From assembly GCA_027297025.1 (NCBI GenBank), contig JAPUIM010000246.1:1-6577 (forward strand): 6,577 nt of DNA, given 5' to 3'. Position 1 is the first letter of the stretch, and each line of letters begins with the position of its first letter. The notes under the pieces are model-generated. The model was not told the origin of the DNA and did no database searches. It saw nothing but the letters and a program-made list of their open reading frames with translations. Below, piece by piece: positions 1 to 6,577 of the stretch. The position numbers and the translations under genes are program-made. Origin of the DNA: Bacteroidota bacterium (GTDB taxonomy: Bacteria > Bacteroidota > Bacteroidia > Cytophagales > Cyclobacteriaceae).

Positions 1-2338
1 GAACCACACCAACATTCCATCCCTCCGCCAGATAGGCGTACTTATTACTTTCTTGGATCAGGGAAAAATAATGTTTCGGATATCCAAAGGCCATGGGATG
101 GCTGTTGTCCATTCTCAGCTTGTATATACTTCCTGGATTTGAATCGCTGATGAAATTTCTTTCTCGATCCATATAAAGATCCAGACGCTGGGATAGTACT
201 TCTTCTTTATCCTTAATCTTTGCAGTTGTTTCCTCCTCTTCCGTAGCAAAGCTTTTAAGTTGAAAATCCTCTTTATCAGCAAAGTTTTCCATGGCCCCCT
301 TCATTAAAATCAATTGACCTCCACCGGTAACCCATGAACTTAAAGATTGAACCATATCGTCATTTAATTCATATGAACCATCGGGTAAAATAAGTACATC
401 ATATTTGGATAGTTCAATTTTTTCAAAATACTCAGTATCCAACACGGTAAGAGGATAATCAATTTCTTGATCAAAGAAGTACCATACTTCGCCAAAAGCC
501 CCACGTGTAACTTGAGCCCCCGATAAAACCGCCACATTTGGCGCCTTTATAAAATGTACATCGCTAGAACCGAGATCTTTCCCTTGTGATACATAACCAC
601 TGTTGGTGGTACGCACCGGTCTTTTTAACCTATTGGTGGCTTCTATGACAATCTGATCAAAGTTGTCACCTAAATGCTGGTTGCCATTTCGAGTGGCAAT
701 CAAGGTGCCCGGACCGTAATTGTTACCTTTAATACTAAAGTTTAACTCTGCATAACGCACTCTAACATCCTGTGCCAATAACAGGGACAACCATTTCGCA
801 TCTTGCAGGTTGGTCCACGGGAGTAGATAAGCATAGGGCTGATCCTCTACAGTAAGTAGCTCAAAATCCTCTTGTTTAATAGCTGGTGAGGAATTAATTC
901 TTTCAGTTAGAGCATAAGCTTCCAAATCATAAACATAAGGTATGGCCCAAGCAGTGATATCGTAAGTAATTGAATCACTTAAGTTGGATTGGGGTTCAAA
1001 TAGTACCTGGGTCAATATTGATTTGGGCTGATATGCACTGACTATCCAATCATTGGTATTGATGGTAACAGTTTCTGTTTTGTTGGTGCTGTATCTAAAA
1101 GCACGAGTGGACTTCTTTACCGGAGACTTTCCATAACGTATTTGTTGATCATCCAACCATTGGAAAAGGTCGGTAAGTTTATCCGCCTGGTTATCCCCCT
1201 TAATAACAAACGTTTTATATCTCCCCCTGGGGTCATTAAGCGCCTTGGCAAAATAGCTTTCAAATTCGTCAACCACCTTATCGGAGTTTCTTGAAGTAAT
1301 TTCCACTGTGGAAATACCTGTAGTAAAATGATGATCAATTCTATCCTTGAGAGTTAATGTGTCGCCTTGTTCCTTCAGAACCGCCACCCCAGCCCTTCTT
1401 CCACCTGCCTGCTCGTAAGTCATACCAATCGCTCCATTGAAAGAGGGGTAAGTGTCTCCATAACTTGGATAAAAAAGGTCGAATTTCTCCTTGGTAAAAT
1501 ACAGCCAATTGTTTTTATCAAAATATTTTATGTGATTTTCTCCAATGGTGGTTTGAAATTGCCTTTGCCAAGGAGTGATTAATTCATGTAATGGCTCTGA
1601 AGCAGGAGCGAAATAATACGGTTCATCAATCAATTGCTCGTGAAAATCCACATGTACATGAGGGAGCCATTGGTTGTACAAGGCAATCCTTTGTTTGGAT
1701 TCTATTTGTTTTTGCCAGGCCCAATCACGATTCAAATCAAATAGATAATGATTGGTGCGACCTTGCCTCCAAGGTTCATGGTGTTCTTTGCCATCGATAT
1801 TGGGATTGGGATATTTGTTTCTCACCTGGTTAAACCAATTAACATATCGATCTCTTCCATCGGGATTAATACAAGGATCGATGATGACCACAGTATTTTG
1901 CAACCAATTTTGTTTCTCGGTGAAACCAGGATTGGCCAACTCATATAAGGTGGCCATGGAGGCTTCGGTGGAACTGGTTTCATTCCCATGCACGTTATAA
2001 CTCAGCCAAACGATGGATTTTTTAGTGGTAATATTTCCTTCTTCCAACTTGGCACGGCGCAAATTGTCCAACCTTATGGTTTCCAGTTGACCAAAATTCT
2101 CCGGTGAGGTAATAATGGCCACCACCAGCGGACGGTGCTCGTAGGTTTCCCCATATTCTACCAACTTTAAATTGTCTACAGATTCAGCTACATATTTGAA
2201 ATAGTCAATGACCTTATGATGTGGCGTGAAACGATCTCCTAAATCATAACCCAAAAATTGCCCGGGGCTGAGAAGTGACTGTTGAGTAGTGGCCGTAAAT
2301 CCCCAGAACAGTATGGATATCGAAATAAAGTATCTCAT
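1..2338 (-). CDS. M14 family zinc carboxypeptidase-like protein, exported, C-terminus cut by window edge
   Basis: An uninterrupted frame runs from an ATG at 2338 to the window edge: 779 complete codons, no stop, so the 3' end is missing. Seen: a hydrophobic N-terminus (MRYFISISILFWGF) reads as a signal peptide without a lipobox Cys. The M14 peptidase domain covers about residues 30-345. The HxxE zinc pair is H117 and E120 (NVHGNE), the third ligand is probably H233 (VDFHEQ), the substrate-binding Asn-Arg is N203-R204 (DLNRDW), and the catalytic Glu is probably E309 (TYEQAG). NPDGRDRY (158-165) is also typical of the family. With all these present the enzyme should be active, removing C-terminal residues from peptides outside the inner membrane. 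After a middle region, residues about 598-690 (NVAVLSGAQ to TGGGQLILMKG) resemble the class I glutamine-amidotransferase-like fold seen at the C-terminus of large Bacteroidota M14 proteins. I infer that fewer than about 100 residues are missing. It lies 52 bases after the DUF3078 gene, so the two are probably co-transcribed. Substrate unknown. Confidence 0.9.
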   Translation of the reverse strand, partial: MRYFISISILFWGFTATTQQSLLSPGQFLGYDLGDRFTPHHKVIDYFKYVAESVDNLKLVEYGETYEHRPLVVAIITSPENFGQLETIRLDNLRRAKLEEGNITTKKSIVWLSYNVHGNETSSTEASMATLYELANPGFTEKQNWLQNTVVIIDPCINPDGRDRYVNWFNQVRNKYPNPNIDGKEHHEPWRQGRTNHYLFDLNRDWAWQKQIESKQRIALYNQWLPHVHVDFHEQLIDEPYYFAPASEPLHELITPWQRQFQTTIGENHIKYFDKNNWLYFTKEKFDLFYPSYGDTYPSFNGAIGMTYEQAGGRRAGVAVLKEQGDTLTLKDRIDHHFTTGISTVEITSRNSDKVVDEFESYFAKALNDPRGRYKTFVIKGDNQADKLTDLFQWLDDQQIRYGKSPVKKSTRAFRYSTNKTETVTINTNDWIVSAYQPKSILTQVLFEPQSNLSDSITYDITAWAIPYVYDLEAYALTERINSSPAIKQEDFELLTVEDQPYAYLLPWTNLQDAKWLSLLLAQDVRVRYAELNFSIKGNNYGPGTLIATRNGNQHLGDNFDQIVIEATNRLKRPVRTTNSGYVSQGKDLGSSDVHFIKAPNVAVLSGAQVTRGAFGEVWYFFDQEIDYPLTVLDTEYFEKIELSKYDVLILPDGSYELNDDMVQSLSSWVTGGGQLILMKGAMENFADKEDFQLKSFATEEEETTAKIKDKEEVLSQRLDLYMDRERNFISDSNPGSIYKLRMDNSHPMAFGYPKHYFSLIQESNKYAYLAEGWNVGVV

Positions 2339-2365
2339 AACTTTCAATATATGGATTTTACTGCA

Positions 2366-2380
2366 AAACCTTTCCGGTTT
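2366..2380 (-). other. Small inverted repeat between the DUF3078 and M14 genes
   Basis: In the 52-base gap, the minus-strand transcript could form a perfect 5-base-pair stem (AAACC/GGTTT) with a 5-base loop (GGAAA). It sits 10 bases after the DUF3078 stop codon and 27 bases before the M14 start. The stem is too short, and too poor in G and C, to be a convincing intrinsic terminator, and there is no proper U-run after it. At most it could be a weak mRNA processing or stability element. It may be chance. Confidence 0.2.
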
Positions 2381-2390
2381 AAGTGGCTGA

Positions 2391-3332
2391 TCATAGGGTG
2401 ATGTTTAGACCCACCCCAAAAATCTGCCTAAACTGAAGCCGGGGTCCTGCGCCGATCTGCACATCATTTTCATTGAAAATGGGCAGGTCAATATCATCAT
2501 CGTAAATAAGTTGCATGATCAGATTGGTGGATAACCAATTGTTAACCTTTAAAATTAGAATATTCTCCCAGTTCACATCGATGTTGCCAAAATTATCCCT
2601 GTAGCTGGTAAATAGTTCCAGTTTAGATTCCAAATTCACATTTTCCGCAAAATCTTTTTTAAAATAACCTTTGAGAAAGGTTCCCAACTCCGATCTCATA
2701 TTTTGTCCATCCTTCAACTTCAATCCGTTGGGATCCAACTCAGCCGGTTCGACTCCAAAAGCTCCGGAGTCGGCTAAAATTTGGTCTGTCACAATGGTGA
2801 ATTTGGTGGTTAACGGAGACAACATCAAATAAAAATTTTTTGTGAGCTTGAATTCAATCCCGGTGGATATTGTAATATATGCTGGCGAAGCGAATTTGGA
2901 GATGGGAACCGAATCATTGGGAAAAGCAAAACCTTTGGCAAATTGGGTTTTGAAATCTATCAAGGTGCTCCATAGCCATCGCTCTCCACTGATTTTATAA
3001 CCAAGCTTAGAATTCAAAGAGAATTTATCATCGGTTTTCCTGAGACCAATGCCGGTTTGGTCAATGAAACCGTAACCCAAGTCCAATGCAGATTCCCAGG
3101 AAATCTTGTTTCGATTGTAGTTTGCAAACAGTCTCAGGTAGCCGGTCAAGGCCACGGAATTATTGCCTCCAGCCACCCAATTGGTCAAATTGATTTGGGT
3201 AAAAGTTAATGTCCCTTTTAATCCGTTTTGCCAATAACTGGTATCGCTAACTGCTGTTTCATTTTGGGCCTCAGCCAAGTAGCTGGCTATAAAAAAAATG
3301 ATGCCCATGGTGGCTATTCGTTTAATATTCAT
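2391..3332 (-). CDS. DUF3078 domain-containing putative outer-membrane beta-barrel protein
   Basis: The complete 313-residue frame starts at ATG 3332 and ends with TGA at 2391. Seen: a signal peptide (MNIKRIATMGIIFFIASYLAEA) with a likely cut after A22. The mature part alternates polar and hydrophobic residues and is rich in aromatics, as in an outer-membrane beta-barrel. I recognise the DUF3078 pattern: TFTQINLTNWVAGGNNS (43-59), WESALDLGYGF (79-89), KTDDKFSLNSKLGYK (99-113), DFKTQFAKGF (126-135), SPLTTKFT (172-179), GAFGVEP (190-196), IYDDD (276-280) and QFRQIFGVGL (300-309) near the end. Length fits the family. Its function has not been established to my knowledge; the family is known mainly from Bacteroidota. 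The gene follows the receptor gene after 134 bases, where I see no convincing terminator or promoter, and precedes the M14 gene by 52 bases. An operon with M14 is likely; with the receptor, possible. Family call is from memory of conserved motifs, not a profile search. Confidence 0.86.
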   Translation of the reverse strand: MNIKRIATMGIIFFIASYLAEAQNETAVSDTSYWQNGLKGTLTFTQINLTNWVAGGNNSVALTGYLRLFANYNRNKISWESALDLGYGFIDQTGIGLRKTDDKFSLNSKLGYKISGERWLWSTLIDFKTQFAKGFAFPNDSVPISKFASPAYITISTGIEFKLTKNFYLMLSPLTTKFTIVTDQILADSGAFGVEPAELDPNGLKLKDGQNMRSELGTFLKGYFKKDFAENVNLESKLELFTSYRDNFGNIDVNWENILILKVNNWLSTNLIMQLIYDDDIDLPIFNENDVQIGAGPRLQFRQIFGVGLNITL

Positions 3333-3466
3333 GGTAAACTTATTTTATAGGTATTTCATTTGACCTTAGGAATTCATTCTCCAGGGTAATACAAGAAAGT
3401 GTCGGACAGATAAGTTAATTCTCTGTATGGAGCGAAAATAGTGGCAAAATGCGCTTGGTGCAAATT

Positions 3467-5752
3467 TTAATTCAACAGGTATTTAATAGATAGTCCTGAA
3501 TAATAATTTCGAGGCAAACCAGGATAAAAATAACGGGGAGAGGCCCCACCGAATGAAGAAGCATTGATCAGTAACATAGAAGCGTATTTTTCGTCAAAAA
3601 GATTATTTATTCCCCCAAAAAGGTTAAAAGTTAATTTGGTGCCAAGCATTGTTTTATAACCTATTTTCAAATTGACCAATGAATAAGAGTTGGAAAAAAT
3701 GGAATTGTCATCTGTGATTGGTATTTCATCCACCCATTGTAAGTTGAAATTTCCATAAATGTTCCATGCAGTACCAAAATCACTGATCAGGTTGAATAAA
3801 TTTGACGGAGTACCAGTGAGTTGATTTCCGGAAAAATCCTGATCGTTATTTATAAAATCGCTGAACTCATAGTCTGCTAAAGTATGGGTCACCTGTACCT
3901 GCCAAAAGTTTAAAGGTGCATTCACATCCTGAATGATCTTGTAGATAACTGAAATTTCTAAGCCATTATGAGTGGTTCTACCGGCATTGACACCTACAAA
4001 CTGGTCCTGACCAATTCTTTCCGCCACCAGCAAGTCCTTAATGCGCATGGTATAGAGTGAGCCGTCAAAAAACAATCGGTTATTTAATAAATTCCCCCGG
4101 GCCCCAATCTCGAAATTATACCCGGTTTCGGGTTGGATATCGGTATTGATCTGGCCGTCGGGGGTTAGTGTTTCACTTAGCGATGGCGGGGAAAAGCCAT
4201 GGCTTATATTGCCATAGATGGCCCAGTCGTTGATCCGGTGGTTAAACGCCAAGCGGGGAGAGACAATCACATCAAAGCTATAGTCACCGGTTTGGTCAAT
4301 ACTGTCTCCCACAAAAAGGTCTTCCAGGTTATACTGGGTATGATTAATATTGATTCCCGCCATTATTTGGGTCCGGGTAGAAACGGACACTTTCAGCTCA
4401 CTATAAATATTCAAATATTTTCTTATCTCCTGATTGATGCTCAACACCGGTCCTATTTGCCTATTATCGTTTTCAAAAGTGCTCCAATTGAACCATTCCA
4501 CAAAAAATTCTCCCCCGGTAGTGATCACCGGCTCCCAAGGCACTTTTAGATCCCACTCCAGTTTGGACCTCACCCCAAGTTGGTTAGAATTCTCCTTGAG
4601 TATGTTAAAAGGACGGGGTTCATTGGCATCTCTAAAACCGGTAAATACACTAGTAGACTGATGTAAATTCACCAATGGAGATGATCTCCAGGATAGGCCG
4701 ATTAGACTTTTATCGTATTCCTCAAATCCCCTGGCTTGTTCCCAATTGGCAGCAGCCGCTCGTGGATTGGAGGAAAAGGTAGCGCTGTCCAGGGAGCTGG
4801 GTATGAAACCTTTCAAATGGATGAAATTAACAATGGAAGTAATCACATGGCTTTTCCCCGGATAAAACTGTCCCAGTAATGTTCCGGACTGACGATCGTA
4901 TTCATTATTGTCTCTATAACCATCAGAGTGCATGGTATTAAATATGACTTTGAATCCTACATTATCTCCCTGTAACCCCAGTTGTGATTGTGTCCTAAAA
5001 AGTCCATAAGATGCCACGCTTCCTCCAGTGGAGAAATGATTGGAAATACCGCGGTTGCCTTTGATGGTAGAGAGATTGATTGTTCCTCCCAGACCCGCAC
5101 CATAGATACTGGAAGCAGGGCCTTTGATGACCTCAACCCTGTCGATCAAACTTAAATCAAGGTCTTCAATAGTGGTTTCACCTTCTCCCGTGGATAAAGG
5201 TATCTCGTCTAAATAGGCTTTAATTTTATTGGTGGAAAAAAGTGATCGTGATCCTATCCCTCTCACTGTAATTCGATTGGTGCTTAATGTCCCGGAGTGC
5301 ATATAAATTCCCGGTACCCTATTCAGTGCGGGGGTTATGATGACTTCGTTTTCCCTCTGTAAATCCCTTTTAGTAAGGATTGTTGTAGCCCCTGGTGCTT
5401 TCATTAAAGTATGTTGTGTAGGATAGGCAGACACCACCACATCACTCAAGTAAAAGTCATTGACTTCAAGTAACACCGTATAGGCTGTTTGACTCTGTTT
5501 TAAGACTATCGATTGGCTTTTATATCCAACATGAGACACTATCAGGTTCTCGACCGCTGTTGTTAAGGAAAGTTCAAATAATCCCAGTTGGTCGGTTTGT
5601 GTACCAAAAGTGCCCTCAGGGTTACTTATGTTGGCTCCTATCAACGGTTGGGAATTACTGGCATCCAATACCCTTCCTTTTGTAGTGTTTTGCGCCCAAG
5701 ACATTTTGGAAGTAATCACTAACAGAAAAAAGAAAATTATTTGTTTAGCCAT
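3467..5752 (-). CDS. TonB-dependent outer-membrane receptor with CarboxypepD_reg-like N-terminal domain
   Basis: A 761-residue outer-membrane active transporter for a scarce ligand, powered by TonB; stop TAA at 3467. Start: the frame stays open upstream to a TTG at 5791, but ATG 5752 puts a textbook signal peptide (MAKQIIFFFLLVITSKMSWA, cut before Q21) at the N-terminus, so I chose it. Domains: CarboxypepD_reg-like beta-sandwich about 24-97 (KGRVLDASNSQPLIGANI); possible TonB box near 103-110 (SDVVVSAY); plug about 112-232, with ITVRGIGSR (161-169) and RVEVIKGPASSIYGAGLGGTINL (205-227, key residues R205, G211, G218, G221, G222); then a 22-strand-type barrel ending in YYSGLSIKYLLN. There is no STN signalling domain and no sigma/anti-sigma pair beside it. 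It is much shorter than SusC proteins (about 1000 residues) and has no SusD partner, so a siderophore, metal, vitamin or peptide ligand is more likely than a glycan. The plug loosely resembles ferric-citrate/siderophore receptors. The substrate cannot be named from sequence alone. A tonB gene is divergent from it. Confidence 0.93.
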   Translation of the reverse strand: MAKQIIFFFLLVITSKMSWAQNTTKGRVLDASNSQPLIGANISNPEGTFGTQTDQLGLFELSLTTAVENLIVSHVGYKSQSIVLKQSQTAYTVLLEVNDFYLSDVVVSAYPTQHTLMKAPGATTILTKRDLQRENEVIITPALNRVPGIYMHSGTLSTNRITVRGIGSRSLFSTNKIKAYLDEIPLSTGEGETTIEDLDLSLIDRVEVIKGPASSIYGAGLGGTINLSTIKGNRGISNHFSTGGSVASYGLFRTQSQLGLQGDNVGFKVIFNTMHSDGYRDNNEYDRQSGTLLGQFYPGKSHVITSIVNFIHLKGFIPSSLDSATFSSNPRAAAANWEQARGFEEYDKSLIGLSWRSSPLVNLHQSTSVFTGFRDANEPRPFNILKENSNQLGVRSKLEWDLKVPWEPVITTGGEFFVEWFNWSTFENDNRQIGPVLSINQEIRKYLNIYSELKVSVSTRTQIMAGININHTQYNLEDLFVGDSIDQTGDYSFDVIVSPRLAFNHRINDWAIYGNISHGFSPPSLSETLTPDGQINTDIQPETGYNFEIGARGNLLNNRLFFDGSLYTMRIKDLLVAERIGQDQFVGVNAGRTTHNGLEISVIYKIIQDVNAPLNFWQVQVTHTLADYEFSDFINNDQDFSGNQLTGTPSNLFNLISDFGTAWNIYGNFNLQWVDEIPITDDNSIFSNSYSLVNLKIGYKTMLGTKLTFNLFGGINNLFDEKYASMLLINASSFGGASPRYFYPGLPRNYYSGLSIKYLLN

Positions 5753-5908
5753 ACCCAATATGCCTTTAAATGGTAACAAAGTTGGTGACAATTATTAACA
5801 AAAACTTAACACTATTTTACATAAAAATATGTGACATTTGCGATCGTTTTTGGAAGAACCTCGTATAATGGCCTAGAGCCTGGAGATAATTTGAATTAGT
5901 AAATTAAA
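5753..5908. promoter_or_regulatory. Divergent intergenic region between receptor and tonB genes
   Basis: These 156 AT-rich bases must hold the 5' signals for both the minus-strand receptor gene and the plus-strand tonB gene. On the plus strand a TTTG (5837-5840) lies 23 bases before TATAATGG (5864-5871). The spacing is at the edge of the Bacteroidota -33/-7 pattern (TTG ... TAnnTTTG), but the -7 match is incomplete, so this is only a candidate tonB promoter. I found no good -33/-7 pair for the receptor. No clear Fur box and no strong ribosome-binding site is visible. If translation began at the TTG at 5791, part of this region would be coding. Confidence 0.5.
5819..5832. promoter_or_regulatory. 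Candidate operator: AT-rich palindrome
   Basis: ACATA-AAAA-TATGT is a perfect 5-base inverted repeat with a 4-base spacer. One mismatch further out, T5817 and A5834 also pair, giving TTACATAAAAATATGTGA. It lies in the divergent region between the receptor and tonB starts, where a shared regulator could bind. It does not match the Fur, Crp or Fnr consensus sequences that I know. Short AT palindromes are common by chance, so this is a weak call. Confidence 0.22.
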
Positions 5909-6577
5909 ATGGAAGTTAAGAAAAACAAAAATGTAGATATTCACCGGTTTAGTGGCTTGTTTTTCCAAATAGGGCTGGTATTGAGTTTAGCTATGGTGGT
6001 GATAGCATTTGAATGGCGTTCTTCTGATGATGGAAGTACCGTGGATTTAGGCAGTTTGCAAGAATTCGAAGATATTATTGATATTCCCAATACCATTCAA
6101 CCTCCACCCCCACCTCCGGTTATACAACAACCACAAATAATTGAAGTTCCCGATGAAGAGGAAATAGAAGAAGAAATTGAGGTAGATCTGGATATCGAAG
6201 TTACCGAAGAGACGGTCATTGAGGAGTTGGTGTTTGAAGATGCTCCCGAAGAGGAAGTGGCTGATGAAGTTTTTACCATTGTGGAAGAAAATCCACTACC
6301 TGTTGGGGGTATGGATGCATTTTACAGATATATAGCCACTTACTTGATTTACCCTGAAATAGCTCGAAGAATGGGTATAGAAGGTAATGTTTTCATCGAG
6401 TTTGTGGTAGAAAAAGACGGGGCCATTACCGCCGTAAGATCCTTAAAGGGAATTGGGGCCGGATGTGACGAAGAAGCAGTAAAAGTGATCATCAAAGCGC
6501 CCAAATGGAAACCGGGTAAACAAAGAGGTAAAGCGGTGAGAGTGAGAATAGTTCTACCCATTCATTTCAGGTTAAGT
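5909..6577 (+). CDS. tonB: TonB energy transducer, cut by window edge at or very near its natural end
   Basis: The frame from ATG 5909 is open for 223 codons to the last base of the window, with no stop seen. TonB links the ExbB/ExbD motor in the inner membrane to outer-membrane receptors. Seen: a short basic N-terminus (MEVKKNKNVDIHR); one membrane helix about 15-34 (GLFFQIGLVLSLAMVVIAFE); a six-proline run at 65-70; a strongly acidic linker about 79-127 with 25 Asp/Glu and no Lys or Arg; and the TonB C-terminal domain about 128-221. The domain carries YPEIARRMGIEGNVFIEFVVEKDG (148-171; key residues Y148, P149, A152, G156, G159, G171), GAGCDEEAV (183-191) and PKWKPGKQRGKAVRVRIVLPIHF (198-220; key residues W200, P202, G203, P217). 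TonB domains of this phylum commonly end at such an LPIxF-x-L stretch, so the stop codon is probably only a few bases beyond the edge. No exbB or exbD is in view. The divergent receptor gene is a plausible but unproven client. The long reverse-strand serine-rich frame here is only the complement of the Glu-rich linker. Confidence 0.93.
   Translation, partial: MEVKKNKNVDIHRFSGLFFQIGLVLSLAMVVIAFEWRSSDDGSTVDLGSLQEFEDIIDIPNTIQPPPPPPVIQQPQIIEVPDEEEIEEEIEVDLDIEVTEETVIEELVFEDAPEEEVADEVFTIVEENPLPVGGMDAFYRYIATYLIYPEIARRMGIEGNVFIEFVVEKDGAITAVRSLKGIGAGCDEEAVKVIIKAPKWKPGKQRGKAVRVRIVLPIHFRLS

Noticed and set aside
1117..1338. Minus-strand 73-codon frame inside the M14 gene
   Set aside because: It is out of frame with the M14 gene, has no recognisable features, and lies wholly inside a well-supported coding sequence.
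1367..2000. Overlapping plus-strand frames across 1367-2000
   Set aside because: They are antisense to the conserved catalytic part of the M14 peptidase, overlap each other in different frames and resemble no family.
3333..3466. Possible terminator or promoter between the receptor and DUF3078 genes
   Set aside because: I found no stem longer than about 3-4 pairs followed by a U-run, and no good TTG ... TAnnTTTG pair on the minus strand. The TATAAA-like stretch lies too close to the DUF3078 start to be persuasive.
4199..4661. Two plus-strand frames opposite the receptor barrel
   Set aside because: They are antisense shadows of the receptor gene without conserved motifs or start signals.
5610..5798. 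Plus-strand 62-codon frame opposite the receptor N-terminus
   Set aside because: It mirrors the receptor signal peptide and CarboxypepD_reg-like region and has no independent support.
5752..5908. SusC/SusD-type glycan uptake locus or a sigma/anti-sigma-regulated receptor
   Set aside because: The receptor is too short for SusC, no SusD-like gene is beside it, it has no STN domain, and no sigma or anti-sigma gene is in the window.
6097..6279. Minus-strand serine/glycine-rich frame opposite tonB
   Set aside because: It is the complement of the Glu-rich linker and proline run of TonB; the low-complexity composition is a by-product.

Overview
The window looks like an ordinary chromosomal segment of a Bacteroidota bacterium, probably Cytophagales-like. 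The phylum call rests on four proteins of types characteristic of it: a TonB-dependent receptor with an N-terminal CarboxypepD_reg-like domain, a DUF3078 protein, an M14 metallopeptidase with an amidotransferase-like C-terminal region, and a TonB with a polyproline-plus-acidic linker. Base composition is moderately AT-rich, and no strong Shine-Dalgarno sequences precede the starts, which also fits. I see no rRNA, tRNA, CRISPR array, insertion sequence or phage gene.

Layout. Three genes lie head to tail on the minus strand. Reading in transcription order they are the TonB-dependent outer-membrane receptor (5752 to 3467), the DUF3078 putative outer-membrane protein (3332 to 2391) and the M14 zinc carboxypeptidase-like exoprotein (2338 to beyond the left edge). 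The gaps are 134 and 52 bases, so co-transcription of the last two is likely and of all three possible. A 156-base divergent intergenic region (5753-5908) separates the receptor from a plus-strand tonB gene (5909 to the right edge), which is cut at or within a few residues of its natural end. The M14 gene fills the left third of the window; it is open for 779 codons and runs off the left edge.

How they may work together. The TonB protein spans the inner membrane and passes proton-motive energy to outer-membrane receptors, and the receptor beside it is a plausible client. All three minus-strand products have N-terminal export signals and are predicted for the outer membrane, periplasm or cell surface. 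A speculative reading is an uptake locus with its own energiser, plus a peptidase that trims extracellular or periplasmic peptides. Nothing in the sequence identifies the receptor's substrate, and the M14 and DUF3078 genes could be unrelated neighbours.

I did not find a convincing new biological system. The points most worth checking are the divergent receptor/tonB pairing, the receptor start site, the linkage to M14 and DUF3078, and a small palindrome in the divergent promoter region.
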